A stretch of DNA of 64,000 bases from Sesamum alatum. Taxonomy: Eukaryota > Streptophyta > Magnoliopsida > Lamiales > Pedaliaceae. The stretch is from positions 10,489,864 to 10,553,863 of the forward strand of contig JACGWO010000008.1 of assembly GCA_034509735.1 (NCBI GenBank), read 5' to 3'. Positions 1 through 12,835 of this stretch are shown here, piece after piece. Position numbers and translations under genes: made by a program. Under the pieces are notes generated by a model. It did no database searches. It saw only the letters and a program-made list of their open reading frames with translations, and was not told the origin of the DNA. The stretch's first letter is position 1, and the number at the start of each line of letters is the position of its first letter.

Positions 1-585
1 TTGGGTTCACCGTTTGTTCTAACGGTCAACCTAACGGATGGTACTCAACTAGATGAAAAATAAAAATTTTGGGTAACAAGTCTGATGACTTGGAAACATG
101 GGGTAGCAAAGGGTGAAAAGGAGGTATATTTGGGGTATCAACAGTGAAATTATCCCTTTGTAAATCATAAATTAAAATTGTGAAATTCAGGTATTAATTG
201 AGTTATTTGTAATTACTTGTGGTATCAATGTTGTATTAATAATAAAATTTGAGTATCAAAAGAAATTTTTTGCATTGGAAGAAGGATCTTTTCATGGGTT
301 AGAATGGAATTTTTTGATAAACTAAAGGACCTAGGTTTAATTATTGATGGTGGCTTATTATTGTGGTGGAGACCCTACAGCTATACTTGCTGCTGAGGAT
401 AAAGGCATCTTCTGAAGTTGGAGACCACATCAGAATATAAAATCAAGAGAAGCTCAATGTATGTAAGAATTCATAGAACCTAAGACCAAATCCAAAACAC
501 AGACATGTTCTGTTCTTCTTTTTGTAATGAAAATGTATGCATTTCCCATTTTCTTGCACTTATAATTCAGATACAATGAACTATC
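1..585. other. AT-rich intergenic, no gene recognised
   Basis: No open frame with family resemblance and no convincing terminal repeat was seen. The sequence is AT-rich intergenic DNA leading into the MITE that follows. Confidence 0.6.
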
Positions 586-594
586 TGTAACGTG

Positions 595-925
595 GGGCAA
601 AATGATTTTTTGTCCCGTTAAATTATGATATTATTTGTTTTGATATCACAACTTAGGTAGATGGTTGTTTTAGTCCCATACAACACGTTTTTCAGTTTTT
701 TTGGTCCCAAAATGTCACGTTTTTCAGTTTTTTTGTCCCAAAATGTCACGTTTTTCAGTTTTTTTGGTGCCAAAATATTATGTCCCATGTGCAAGGCACA
801 TGACATTTTCGGACAAACAAAACTGAAAAACGTATTTTATGGGGTTAAAACAACCACCTACATATGTTGTGGTACCAAAATAAATAATGCCCTAATCTTA
901 TGGGACGAAAAAAGCATTTTGCCCC
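595..925. mobile_element. 331-bp fold-back MITE with perfect 9-bp TSD
   Basis: The element begins GGGCAAAATG and ends CATTTTGCCCC. It is flanked by a perfect direct repeat TGTAACGTG at 586-594 and 926-934. The two halves are long inverted copies of each other, so the strand could fold back. The left arm holds about three tandem copies of a roughly 29-bp unit containing CAAAATGTCACG. A 9-bp TSD with G-rich termini fits a non-autonomous Mutator-like element. The short open frames inside it are repeat artefacts. Confidence 0.85.
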
Positions 926-1066
926 TGTAACGTGGTTCAGGTAATGAATTATGAAATTGTGGATTTGAGTCTCATGATCGTGGACGTGTGCATGTCTACT
1001 TTCGTAATAGTTATCGATTTATTTTGTTTTATTTGGATATATTTTGTAATTTGAAATTATAAATGT

Positions 1067-1484
1067 GGGCATAATATTTTTCATTCTGTAACTTAGGGCT
1101 TTACAACTTTTGGTCCTATTGGTTACGGAAATATCACTTTTGATCCCATAACTTTCAAAAAGTAGCACTTTTGATTTTCTGACACTTTTCTGTTGAATAT
1201 TTATTGGGAAAGACCACATGACTGCTATGTGCATATGACTAAAAATGCTAATTTTTTAAAATTATTGGAGAAAAAAAGATAATTCCGTAACCAATATGAC
1301 CAAAAGTGTAAAAACCCTCACATGCTAAGCACGTGGCATTTTTCTTTAAAATATCTAACAAAAATGTATAATGGAACCAAAAGTGTTACTTTGAAGTTAC
1401 GGGACCAAAAGTAAGAATTTCGTAACCAATGAGATCAAAAGTGGAGAGACCTCAAGTTACGTATCGAAAAAGTGTTATTTCCCC
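1067..1484. mobile_element. TIR element (MITE) with decayed TSD
   Basis: The ends are inverted copies over about 100 bp, with shared blocks such as TTTTGGTCC and ATTGGTTACG in opposite orientation on the two arms. The flanking 9-mers TATAAATGT (1058-1066) and TGGTAATGT (1485-1493) agree at 7 of 9 positions, consistent with an old Mutator-like insertion. No coding capacity is visible. Confidence 0.6.
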
Positions 1485-2004
1485 TGGTAATGTAGTTAAT
1501 CGCCTTTTGATGTCTCTTTTCCTCATAAATTTGGGATTATTTTTTTTTATTTTAAATTCTATTACCTTTCCTATTCCAATTAATATATATTTACCACGTG
1601 CATAAAATTTTTTTTAAATAAAATAAATGATGTAATCTTTGCTCACGTAACGTGTATATATATATATATGTTATTAGAACATAGAAAATGCAACAAAATT
1701 CAAAATTAAAAAAATCCAATTCGCATAAACGAATTGATTAATTGATTATTGCATGTGCATGGTTTTTTCTTTTTTAAGAATATTATTGTTGCTTTCCTTG
1801 ATAAGGAAAGTTTGAGTGAGAGTGGAATTCTAGAATTTGATCAATTTTGTCTGGGTAAATTAGACTTGTGGTCTGCATTCAAAGATCTAGACTCCTCAAA
1901 CTGTTGTTGTCATGTTGTCTCTCTACAATGTACACAACTATTATACTAATAACATTACATGTTTTTTTTTCTTTTTTTCTTTTCAGAGTTTACAATTTAT
2001 CTCT
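1485..2004. other. Intergenic, no gene recognised
   Basis: AT-rich sequence with a short TA run near 1657-1668. A 66-codon open frame at 1749-1949 has no recognisable domain, promoter context or splice partner and is not called as a gene. Confidence 0.5.
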
Positions 2005-2218
2005 CCGTGACATGTAATTGAGTAAATTATCTCCTAAAAAAAACAACAATTTACTTTCATGTTTAGGGAGGTAAATTATTCCATTTTGAAAAACACAGGG
2101 AGATAATTCGGTTCATTTTAAAAAACACAGTGAGGTAAATTGGTATTTTTATTTTTTATAAGAGAGTAATTTACACATTTACAATATCATAAGGGGGTTG
2201 CTTGCATTTTTTTCTTCT
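2005..2218. repeat. Fold-back MITE, family shared at 12.8, 60.3 and 63.7 kb
   Basis: The two halves carry inverted blocks (AATTTAC on one arm, GTAAATT on the other) around AAAAACACAGGGAG-like segments. The same layout recurs at 12836-13085, 60340-60590 and 63695-63905, including the right-end block TTTACAATATCA. This defines one dispersed short inverted-repeat family. No clean target duplication was found for this copy. Confidence 0.6.
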
Positions 2219-2229
2219 GTTTATTTGGT

Positions 2230-2345
2230 ACTAGCCGTCGTGGCACGCCGTTCCTGTGTGCATATAATAAATAATTTTTTACACTTTAAAATATATTATA
2301 ATTAAGAGTAAAATATATAAACTAACACATTACATTAAAAAAAAG
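2230..2345 (-). repeat. Possible Helitron-like 3' end (copy 1)
   Basis: Read on the minus strand, this segment ends in a short GC-rich hairpin-capable block (CGTGCCACG) followed by GGCTAGT. It is preceded by an AT-rich tail containing ATTATTTATTATATGCA. The same roughly 110-bp segment recurs at 5303-5415 and, inverted, at 59310-59443. A hairpin followed by CTAGT is typical of Helitron 3' ends, but no 5' TC end or Rep/helicase gene was found. Confidence 0.35.
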
Positions 2346-2849
2346 GAGGAATGAAAGAAAAAAAACTAATTTATTAATTAATATACAATTTGAAAAATTG
2401 AATAAAGTAGTTGTCATATGAATTAAGGGTTATTTTTGGCATTGTAAAAAAGTAGTACGGCGGTGTCATTAATCGTCATTTGTGAGTAAAAAGGGGTTTC
2501 TTTTATATAATAGTATAGGTATAACATTACAAATTGCTATAATTAAGATAATGGGACACACACTCGTCTAGAACAATTAATTTATATACGTACACATAAA
2601 ATCTTAATTGTATTTTTTTTTTTTTTGGTACGAATTGATTACAGTTACATCAAAACTCAATAATCGATCAATTTATTAATTATCAACATTAAATATTTAT
2701 AATTAACTAATAATTACGATTAAAATAGACCGACAAGAAATCGACCATCATTAATACATTGATTGGATTAGAACACATGATCTTAAGATTATGGGATTAC
2801 TTCATGAATTGAACTATCATCATTGACCTATAGCTGCAATTTTTAAAAG

Positions 2850-3280
2850 GGTAGATTACAATGAATTTTTTCAGAATTTGACATAATTATAAATAGTTTT
2901 GTTTTGGGAAATACCAGTGCCCCTGGTTTTAACGTATGTCTAACAACTAGTTCATTTCGTTAGTCTTTGTTAAGTTTACATCCATTTTTATGGTGAGTTG
3001 ATCAAAATGTCCTTGTTTGTTAAAAATTCTAAAAGATTTTATGGACCAGAATGACAAGAAGAAAATTTCACATTATCAATTCTTTTACAAGTTTAATTTC
3101 CTAACCCGAAAAAAAAAAAAAAAAAAAAAAAACTTAGAAAGGGTAAAATGGACATTTCTAAGCATCCGCTTGAGAATTACATAATTCCATCAAATATCAG
3201 AGGGTATTGATAATTTTTTAAATAACAAAATGATATTTATAATAATATCAGACCCGTAGGAGCTCATCGTAATTTACAAC
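2850..3280. mobile_element. 431-bp TIR element with perfect 9-bp TSD
   Basis: The element is flanked by TTTTAAAAG at 2841-2849 and 3281-3289. Its ends are inverted copies (GGTAGATTACAATGA on the left; the reverse complement of the right end reads GTTGTAAATTACGATGA). A related 420-bp element lies at 60894-61313. It is non-coding and carries a long poly-A run near 3109-3131. The 9-bp TSD suggests the Mutator-like superfamily, although the palindromic AT-rich TSD weakens that slightly. Confidence 0.75.
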
Positions 3281-3455
3281 TTTTAAAAGCAAAACTCTTT
3301 AACTATTATGAATAGATGAACAAAAGGGGTTAGTTTGAATTTAAATTAAAAAAATAATTTTTTTGCTAATTTAGAACTTATAAAAATAAATCTCATCAAA
3401 TATTTATTTTTAATCAAGGTTTAAATTTGTGGAATTTGCTCTATCTAACTTTGAA

Positions 3456-3628
3456 AAATTCTACTTCGCGCCAAGTTTGATCGAACCAAATCAATTATAT
3501 AGCAAGTGTGATACGCTTGATATGTGATTGATTTCTTTCCTTAAACTATACACCAATTATATACAAGTATATTACACTTGCTATATAATTGAGTTAAATT
3601 CGACCGAATCAAGTTTGAACTAGAATTT
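3456..3628. mobile_element. Short TIR MITE related to 24646-24819
   Basis: The arms are inverted repeats containing AAGTTTGATCGAACC on the left and its diverged complement on the right, with a shared internal block TATATAGCAAGTGT. The same family is present at 24646-24819, where a clean 9-bp TSD is visible. This copy lacks an intact duplication. Confidence 0.7.
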
Positions 3629-4007
3629 CCTGTCTAATTTGTTATTTTGGACTTCTCTTTTCTAGTTTCATTTTCTTTGAATGGTCAAACTTGGTTGTAA
3701 TCAGGACAACAATTTCCAATTTTGACTTACCCTTCTAGAAACAAATAAAAATAGGATCTTGTCATATTGTAAGAGCAATGCATTTTTATATAATATTTTT
3801 CAAAAATAACATCTTCTCTTAACTTCTTTCAAACATATTTTATAATAATAATAGGAAAAAGGTACGAGGTAAACGAGACGAAATTTCTTAGGACTCCAAA
3901 CAAAGCACACTTCTACTTTTCAAAGTGACGAGACATTTTAAGCGTCAATTTTTCTTCTAATTAGAAATAATGACGTCAACGGAAAAGATTTTTTTTAAAA
4001 AAAAATT

Positions 4008-4784
4008 GGATTAAATACAATTTACCCCCTGAACTATTCGTAACGTAACATTTACCCCCTCTAAACTAATAAATGTAACACTTACCCCTCTAGTTGGACA
4101 AAATTACCCCTCATGCCTTGAATAATTATATTATTCACAATAATATAGTATTGCATATTAAATCATCACCAAATTATTTTCTAACTAAAAATAATTTTTA
4201 ATAAATGAAGAATTTAAATTAAAAGTAGAGTAATAAGTTAATATATATATATATACAATAGATACGCAATAAATATAGTATACCAACAACTCATGTATAC
4301 TTTTGAAAAGAAATTGACAATATATATATATATATATACTTAACCAAAAGTTAAATACTTTGAGGAAAAAAATGAATAAATTTATTTTTATCATATTTTT
4401 TAAAGAAAAAAAATGGATATGTAATTACTCAGTTTTATCTAAAAAATTAAATAATTAATAAGTTAATTTTATTACCAAATTAATAATCTTTTACATGAAT
4501 TTTTTTTTTGTGTATTTACTGTACTCATTCATTACTTAATTTTGAGCCTTTAACTTATTAATTTATTTTAATTTATTATAATTAAAAAATATTTTTTCAA
4601 TATTAAACATTAAATGCAAAAGTGCTAAAAAACAGAAGCCTTTTGAATTAAAAATACACATATATAATATAAGGGCAATATTGTTCAAATATTTAATTTT
4701 AGGGAGAAAGTGTTACATTTGTTAGTTTAGGGGGGGTAAATGTTACATCAAGAATAGTTCAGGAGGACAAAGTGTATTTAACCC
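4008..4784. mobile_element. 777-bp Mutator-like element, reference empty-site copy
   Basis: The left terminus GGATTAAATACA and the right terminus TGTATTTAACCC are inverted repeats that stay similar for about 100 bp. Identical 11-mers (nine A then TT) flank it at 3997-4007 and 4785-4795; the low complexity makes that TSD weak by itself. It is related to the elements at 50213-58079 and 50091-60081. It is useful because it preserves uninterrupted versions of the sites into which the CACTA and hAT elements inserted in those copies. It is non-coding. Confidence 0.8.
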
Positions 4785-4792
4785 AAAAAAAA

Positions 4793-5288
4793 ATTATTAC
4801 ATTGTCCTCACTTAAAATTTGATGTAGTTACACATAAATTTCTCGGGGGTTTGAAAATTTACATCTAACATTCTTGAGATTTGTTATCGTCTAACAAATA
4901 GATTCATCCGTTAGTCAAAATTCACCGAATTTGGTGATATTAACAAAAATATTAAATGAAATCCATATTTACCGCTTATTAACTTATCAATGACTTATTA
5001 CAAGATCAAACAAATCATTTTCTGACCAAACTATCCTTATACATATTCACTCTTATAAGGGGAGTTGGTCATAAAAATATATGTTTAAACTGCAATACGT
5101 CAATCAGGGATGAATATGAATTTATTAAAATTTGTTGTTAATATCCCAAATTTAGTGCATCTTGACTAACAGAGGAATATATTTGTTAGACGAAAACAAA
5201 CATTAGGGGTATTAAATATAATTTTTCAAATCATATGAAGTCTATGTGTAATTACACCAAACCTCAGGGGAGGTCGTGTAATAATCCC
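4793..5288. mobile_element. TIR element, relative of 61828-63382
   Basis: The right end reads TGTAATTACACCAAACCTCA and runs to ATAATCCC. The left arm is its inverted copy but has lost its first few bases next to the preceding element. The internal block with GATATTAACAAAAAT is shared with 61828-63382. No coding sequence is present. Confidence 0.65.
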
Positions 5289-5302
5289 TTCTTCCTTTTA
5301 AG

Positions 5303-5415
5303 ACTAGCCGTCGCGACACGTCATTATGCATGCATATAATAAATAATATTTCACACTTTAAAATATATTATAAATAAAAATAAAATATAAAAATCAACAC
5401 ATAATATTTGAAAAA
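5303..5415 (-). repeat. Possible Helitron-like 3' end (copy 2)
   Basis: This is a second copy of the segment at 2230-2345. On the minus strand it ends in CGTGTCGCGACGGCTAGT, a GC-rich hairpin-capable block with CTAGT, after an AT-rich stretch. The hairpin sequence differs from copy 1, as expected if a structure is conserved rather than an exact sequence. No Helitron gene is nearby. Confidence 0.35.
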
Positions 5416-6676
5416 AAAAAAACAGATGCTCAAAGATATTATTGACACAACAAAAAATTCTAATAGTTGAGCACACATGATCTTTTATATTTAGTATAGA
5501 TATAAATATATATATCGAGTAAGTAGAAATAGCATGATTTTTCATTTAAGCATTAGCTCTATGTTCGGATTTAGAATTTAAGCGAGAAAAAATAAAATAA
5601 AACAAACAACAAGAATTAAATTCGACTACATATATTTATGAATGAAATAAACTTAATTTCAGATATTTTTATATGATTCATCAGATGCACTTTTATGTAT
5701 ATTTTTAATACACAATTAATTAGTTAAAATTCTCACATTAATCCAAAATGTAAGAAAAGAAAATACCCTAAATCTCATCTTAAATTTCATTTATTTGGAG
5801 GCTTAAGAAATAAATGTGATGTTCATGCAAAATTGGAGCGTGCATGGAAAAGCGTTAGCAGCCTACTGACCACCACGCACTTGTTAGGTCCAATCCTACC
5901 CTACCAATTAGTGCCTCAAAAGTTTGTATTGGTTAAAAGGAAAGTAACAGGCCTGAATTAGTCCAATCTCCCATTTCTAAGATACTTCTTGGATTTTGAC
6001 GTCCATCTCACGTGCAAATTCTTTATTCGAATTACGTTTAATTTAAATTGAGTTATTTTATTTAAATTAATTATGTAAATTAATTATATAATAATTATAG
6101 TACGTTTGTCATGTAAATATTTTAAAATTGAAGGATGCTGATCTGAACACGCATAAATATGTTCTGTGATGGAGATTAAGTCTTCTTGTTTCGAGGGACG
6201 TGGGTAGGGGAAATAAACTTTAACGTGATAATCGACTCATTAGTTGGCGAATATTTGGCTTAAGCTAATCTGGATTTGGAGAGTTGTGATTCTAATAAAT
6301 GAAGAAAGTATTTTAGATTATATTTGGATGGAATGATTTGGATTTGAGGAATTGATCTAGAGCAAAGATTTCAAATGATTTATATTAGAAGAATTTGAAA
6401 TTTATCGACATGTTACAAAATATAATTCAAAATGAGATTCAAGAATTTGAAATTCTTTGCTGCATTGAATTATCTAAACTAGTTTTTGTTAATGAGAATT
6501 TGATATACTTACCTTTAAATTCATCGATCCAAATGCAGTCTCGGAGAATCTTTTTATTAACTTATTTCCAAACAAATAATTAAAGATTAACTATATTCTA
6601 TTAAAATTATTGACATATTATGAAGCTGTATGCAGACACTTTGCCGGAAGGGCGCCAAACAGAGCACTCTCCACTC
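5416..6676. other. Upstream region of the ACC oxidase gene
   Basis: AT-rich DNA without a supported gene. A palindromic G-box CACGTG lies at 6009-6014, about 780 bp upstream of the ACO start codon. It is a candidate bZIP/bHLH site, but its spacing alone does not prove a role. Confidence 0.4.
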
Positions 6677-6684
6677 TATAAATA
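6677..6684 (+). promoter_or_regulatory. TATA box of the ACC oxidase gene
   Basis: TATAAATA sits 115 bp upstream of the ATG at 6792, in a GC-richer context after an AT-rich region. This predicts a 5' UTR of about 80 nt, which includes a CT dinucleotide run at 6743-6761 typical of plant leaders. Confidence 0.8.
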
Positions 6685-6788
6685 GCCCTCCAAGAATCCT
6701 CTCTCTGCACTGCGATTCAAAATCAAAAGTAACCAACACAAGCTCTCTCTCTCTCTCTCTCATACACAAACACGAGCAGAGAAGTTGA

Positions 6789-8232
<1,444 letters not shown>

Positions 8233-8264
8233 GTACAGTTTTTAGAGTATGTTCAGTGATTTAC

Positions 8265-8270
8265 AATAAA
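8265..8270 (+). terminator. Poly(A) signal of the ACO gene
   Basis: AATAAA lies 33 bp after the TGA stop codon of ACO. The cleavage site is expected a few tens of bases downstream. Confidence 0.6.
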
Positions 8271-9041
8271 GTATCTGAACTCTTGAGTTTAAGAACTGAT
8301 GTTGACTTAAGGATAATAAGCCGTTCTCGTAACTTATATTTGAGTCACTATAGAGGACTTGTTTGGCTTGTGCTAGAATAGTGTGTCTTGGTGGGTTTTA
8401 TGTATGTTTATCGACAGGAACTTTCCAGTTTTACAAGAAATAAGACATCAAATAATATTTGATTAGCATAATTCTTCTGGTACTGAAGCAAGATTTCGTA
8501 GTTTTAGCCATAACTGATACTCTGTTTTCACACATTTTACTAGTTTTTCAGACATCCACTTTGAAACTAGATAAGTTAATACAGCTTCATTTTTCCATCC
8601 AAATGCAGAATAAAAGCATATAAGCACTAAAAGAAAGAATAGTTGGGCCGCGAAAGAACATGGTACATGATTTATTACTCACTTACGATCAAAATGTAAG
8701 ATTGTTGGCTTCCAAGAACTGATGATACATTGATACAAATTACGACATGAATTGTAAAGCCATACAATTTTTTTGAAAAATCATTGCAAACATCATGGTC
8801 AGCCTCAAAGTTGAAAGTCCAAAGTTCCAAGGACATGACAGAAAACCTTCGATGCGTAAGACTCCAAATGCCACATGAGTAGGCAATCTCTTTGTCAAGG
8901 CAATACAGCAAAAACAATTTTTTTCAAACCAAGTTAAGCATCAAACACCTTTTCACTCGAATCCAGAAGCATGAAAAGTGAACCATCACTGGTCGTGACA
9001 CCTCCAAACACACTTGACGATGATACATGTGAAACACCTTT
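8271..9041. other. Convergent 3' intergenic region between ACO and CLMP1-like gene
   Basis: This is the downstream region of two convergent genes and probably holds both 3' UTRs. No further gene, repeat pair or RNA gene was recognised. Confidence 0.5.
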
Positions 9042-11366
9042 TCAATTATCTCCTTTGTCAACCACATTAGTAATAGGATCCTCAACCTTTTTCTCATGCC
9101 CAGCTGCTGCTTCCTCATTAGAACAGTGGTTTTTAAGAACGGTTGAAATGTCAGCTTCGGAAGCTCCAGCAAGTTTAAAGCGCTCCACTGCGACATCGAG
9201 ATTCTTTTTCCAATCAGGCAAGCTCAATTTACATTCTATTTGAGATCTCTCAAAAAGCATGTTGCCCCAAAACAGATGAATTTGAGATCTCATGACAGCA
9301 GCTTGCTCTGCGGCTTCTTCAGGTGATATTTCCCCTTGACTCGCTGCACCTGAGGAATCACCTTGTGCACCGCCACCCTGTTTCTTCCTTCTTTTCAATA
9401 GTTCATCCTTCTTGCTTGCACTAGGATCTTTCAATTCATTAACTCTATGCTCCTCCATCTTCTCCCACATCTCAGTTGCTGATTTCATTTTTTCTTCTGC
9501 ACTATCAAAAAGACCAATGGTCTCAGTTGGATCCCATTTTGACAGATCCTCTTTCTTCGCTAATACAAATGACCAATGAAGCTTTGCCATTTCAAATTGT
9601 TGCTGCCCAAGAGCCAGCAATCCTTCATAAAAGTCTGGTTTAATCAATAGAGCCTCCTCATACTTTTCTCTAGCAAGAGAATACTTCTCCCTTACCCAAT
9701 CATAAGCATTCTGAAGCTGTGCATCCATCATTTCTTTGCCAGCTGATTCATCTATCGGAATTCTTTTCCTTGCTGCACACATATGAACATTTCCCCAGTT
9801 GAAGAACGCCAGCGCAGCCACCTCCTGAAACTTCAGGGCTGCCTTGTCAAAAAGGTTTTGAGCATCTTCACTAGTCACTGTCTCCTCTAGGGCTTCGGAA
9901 CACAACTCCATCCCAAGCTCATGAAGATCGATATGTGCATCAGGGTCGATCCCAACATGGGTCCTGAACAGCTGCGCAAACTCAAATAACCAATCATCCA
10001 TCTCCACCTCCTTACATTCAGGGTCTTCCGGTGCTCCTGTTTTCTCATTTGCAACAGCTTTCTCAGTGTTGTCAAGCTCAGAATCCACAGCTTCCACTGC
10101 AGAATCAGCCACTGAAGACTGTGAGACATTCTCATCCCCTTTAGCTGGATCACTATCAAGAGGCTTTTCGTCCTCCTCTTCCAGTAAAGGTGGCTCTTGC
10201 TCAGGACTCACTTCAACAATATGCAACCTCAACATACCAATGAAGTCCTCTTTATCTGTATCAGGATCCTTTGGAATAAGGTTGTCAACAGAGGATTCTG
10301 CCAGTCTCAGTTCAGCCGTACATGTTATAGTAACCAAGTCACCATCACTGTCTTTGTATTTAATCAGCACTGCCTTTGACATAGGAAAGCGTTTGCTAAC
10401 CAAATCCCTCAAAACTTTTAAAGTGCAATTGACAGGCATCTCGGCAAGCCTTATGTCGTGATCATAGACAAGCTTCAATTGTCTGTAACGAACTGTAGCT
10501 TGTGCAGATTGCCCATGGTGTGGAAGCAATACTGATGGACAAGTTGACTGTTCCTTATGGTTATCCTTGCTAGAATGTGCATTGGGTCTTGAAGAACCGT
10601 TGGAAGGCTTTAAAACAACTTTTGGCAACTGGCTTTTGCTTTCAGGACCATTTTCAATAGGCGGAATTGGATACAGCTTTTCTGACTTATTAGATGGGAC
10701 AGAAGGTCCAACTACTGAAGATGCTTGCTTCTTAGGTACAGGTCGGGCTGGCAAACATGGTCCAAGGCCAGCAATTGGTGCCCCACGCACTGCAGAGGCC
10801 CCAAGAGCTGCTGGTGATGGGCGGCTCTGGAGGTCCTGCTGGGCCTCCTGCCGAGGGCCAAGTGCCATCCTCAATCGTCCAGCAATCTCCAAGGCATCAC
10901 CATGATTAGCATCACTAAGCAACAATGATTGCACATCTTGCATAGCTAGTTCATACTTACCAATTGCCTCGAAAGCACGCGCCCTCCTTAGAAGGGCTCG
11001 GACAAACCGCGGCTGTACCTGGAGTGCCAAAGTACACTCAGATATCACAGTTTCATAGTCAATAGGCTTCATCTGCATCAAACACGCAGCTCTATTGCTA
11101 TGAAAGACAGCCCGGTCAGGATGCATTTTTGGAGTGAGCTTAAGGGCATTCTCATATTGTTGAAGAGCACCCACATAATCCTTGGCCTGAAACCTCCTGT
11201 TACCTTCTTCCTTGAGCTCATGGGCTCTCTTCAAAAATACAGATGAGTCCAAATTAACACCACCATTGACAACAGGAGGAGAGGGGTTATCTCCACCGTT
11301 CACTTGGTTTTGGCCCTGGTTTTGGCTAGCACCACTCTTCTTTTTCCTACCCCCAGACTTCCCCAT
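9042..11366 (-). CDS. CLMP1: CLMP1/PHOX-type TPR and PB1 domain protein
   Basis: A single uninterrupted coding exon gives 774 aa. The N-terminus (MGKSGGRKKKSG) is basic. An N-terminal TPR domain spans about residues 43-165 and contains FHSNRAACLMQMKPIDYE. A PB1 domain follows at about 292-385, with the acidic OPCA-type block YKDSDGDLVTI. Next come an acidic linker, the segment MDDWLFEFAQLFRTHVGIDP (456-475), and a C-terminal TPR-like region (about 510-610). A Lys/Arg stretch (KKDELLKRRKKQ) precedes the conserved end. This architecture matches plant PHOX proteins, and the similarity looks closest to CLUMPED CHLOROPLASTS 1, needed for chloroplast separation and distribution; that assignment is by recall of the family, not a search. 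Upstream, GTGAGT on the minus strand at 11536-11531 could open a 5'-UTR intron. It shares its strand with COP1. Confidence 0.9.
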   Translation of the reverse strand: MGKSGGRKKKSGASQNQGQNQVNGGDNPSPPVVNGGVNLDSSVFLKRAHELKEEGNRRFQAKDYVGALQQYENALKLTPKMHPDRAVFHSNRAACLMQMKPIDYETVISECTLALQVQPRFVRALLRRARAFEAIGKYELAMQDVQSLLLSDANHGDALEIAGRLRMALGPRQEAQQDLQSRPSPAALGASAVRGAPIAGLGPCLPARPVPKKQASSVVGPSVPSNKSEKLYPIPPIENGPESKSQLPKVVLKPSNGSSRPNAHSSKDNHKEQSTCPSVLLPHHGQSAQATVRYRQLKLVYDHDIRLAEMPVNCTLKVLRDLVSKRFPMSKAVLIKYKDSDGDLVTITCTAELRLAESSVDNLIPKDPDTDKEDFIGMLRLHIVEVSPEQEPPLLEEEDEKPLDSDPAKGDENVSQSSVADSAVEAVDSELDNTEKAVANEKTGAPEDPECKEVEMDDWLFEFAQLFRTHVGIDPDAHIDLHELGMELCSEALEETVTSEDAQNLFDKAALKFQEVAALAFFNWGNVHMCAARKRIPIDESAGKEMMDAQLQNAYDWVREKYSLAREKYEEALLIKPDFYEGLLALGQQQFEMAKLHWSFVLAKKEDLSKWDPTETIGLFDSAEEKMKSATEMWEKMEEHRVNELKDPSASKKDELLKRRKKQGGGAQGDSSGAASQGEISPEEAAEQAAVMRSQIHLFWGNMLFERSQIECKLSLPDWKKNLDVAVERFKLAGASEADISTVLKNHCSNEEAAAGHEKKVEDPITNVVDKGDN

Positions 11367-12835
11367 GCTCTTTTATCTCCCAAGATTCAAACTCTATTCT
11401 ATAAACAAGAGTTCAACTCTATCCAGATGCGGTATCGATTATAGATTCAAATACTCCCTAAAACCAGGGAATAACAGGATTAGATAAAAAGAATCCAAGT
11501 AAAGAAAAAAAAAATTAAAGAATGAAAAATACTCACAGAGATCAACCCCGCACACCTTTAAGGAAGAAACTGGGATTTCTTCTTCCAAATCCTGAACCAG
11601 CAGATTAGAATGAAACCGAGAAACCCCCGACGAAAATTCGGTTCGATGGCAGAGTTTTTATTCAGAGAAAAGAGCAAGTGTAGTGAAAATGTGGAGGATG
11701 GGGTTTTGGGGAAATGAGTTTGGGGGTTTGAAACCCTAGAGAGTAGAAATTCAGATTATTTTCATGTTGAATATCCCCCTGTGGGCCCAACCTTTTTACT
11801 GGCCACGTCAACCCAATATTACTATGGCTCTCTCAACTTCTTTGTATTGTCGGAATCTTGATATGGGCCACAGGACTTTGGGCCGTCACTTGAAAGTTGG
11901 GCTTCAGTTGATAAAATAAACACGTAGTCTAATATGAGCCCAGTCTAAAAGTTGTAAAATAGGTCGAGTCGTATGCAGACTCGTGCCCAAAAGAAACTCG
12001 CTCTATTATACCACTGATTTGTATTCTACGTGCGTGTAAATTTTATAATATTATTTAAATAAAATACTTATGAGATATTTACTTTTTTATAAAATATTGA
12101 AAAAATAATTCACCCTAGGTGCGTGAAAATTTTAAGATATTATCTAAACAAAAATTTATAAAATATTTATTATTTAATAAAATATATACAAAATAATAAA
12201 TTAATTTTAAATTTAGGAAACCTAGTGACAAAAAAGATACATCAAAATTAAGGAAAGAAAAAGAAATTAATAACTATGAAAAGATAATAGGGATAAAAAG
12301 TTAGATGAATAAATGAGAAAATTAAATCAAATGTTAAAAAAAACAAATTAAAAAGAGAAAACACCAAAAGAAAACGCTCTTTCTCAATATATAGTCCAGA
12401 CCCTATCCAATCCCTTCGAAAATTTAATGAATTTTAGACTCAATGCCATTATTTTAGACATCATTAATTGTTGAGTCAGTCTATCGAGGAATTGAACAAT
12501 TGAGTTTGACACCAATCAATATTTTTTTTTAATATACAGAACATTTTCTATATTTTCTCAATATCAAATGGTAATTTTCAAAAATGAATTTAAATTCTCG
12601 TGCAAAAAAATAACGAAACAGATCCATAAACGAGTCTCGTGGAGCATCAAAGCTCGCTCGCATGTACGTGCTTAATTATTTTTTAGTAATTCAATGCATT
12701 TAACTGCTTATCAAAAGTTAGCCTTCCACTGTGACTAAAAACAACAAAAAGGTCAGCCTTCCACTACTTGCCCAAATCTCTTTTCAAATCACTATTTTTG
12801 CAATTCCACAGTTTTCTATGGGGTTTAATACAATT
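11367..12835. other. 5' leader of CLMP1-like gene and AT-rich intergenic DNA
   Basis: The first 200 bases hold the probable 5' UTR and leader intron of the CLMP1-like gene. Beyond about 11760 the sequence becomes AT-rich and no gene is recognised. Confidence 0.5.

Noticed and set aside
661..930. 89-codon open frame on the plus strand
   Set aside because: It lies entirely inside the 331-bp MITE and is made of its tandem and inverted repeats; no protein family is recognisable.
1749..1949. 66-codon open frame on the plus strand
   Set aside because: Complex-looking sequence, but no domain, no splice partners and no promoter context; too weak to call as a gene.
10066..10461. 131-codon plus-strand frame
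   Set aside because: Antisense shadow of the Ser/Glu-rich linker and PB1 domain of the CLMP1-like gene.
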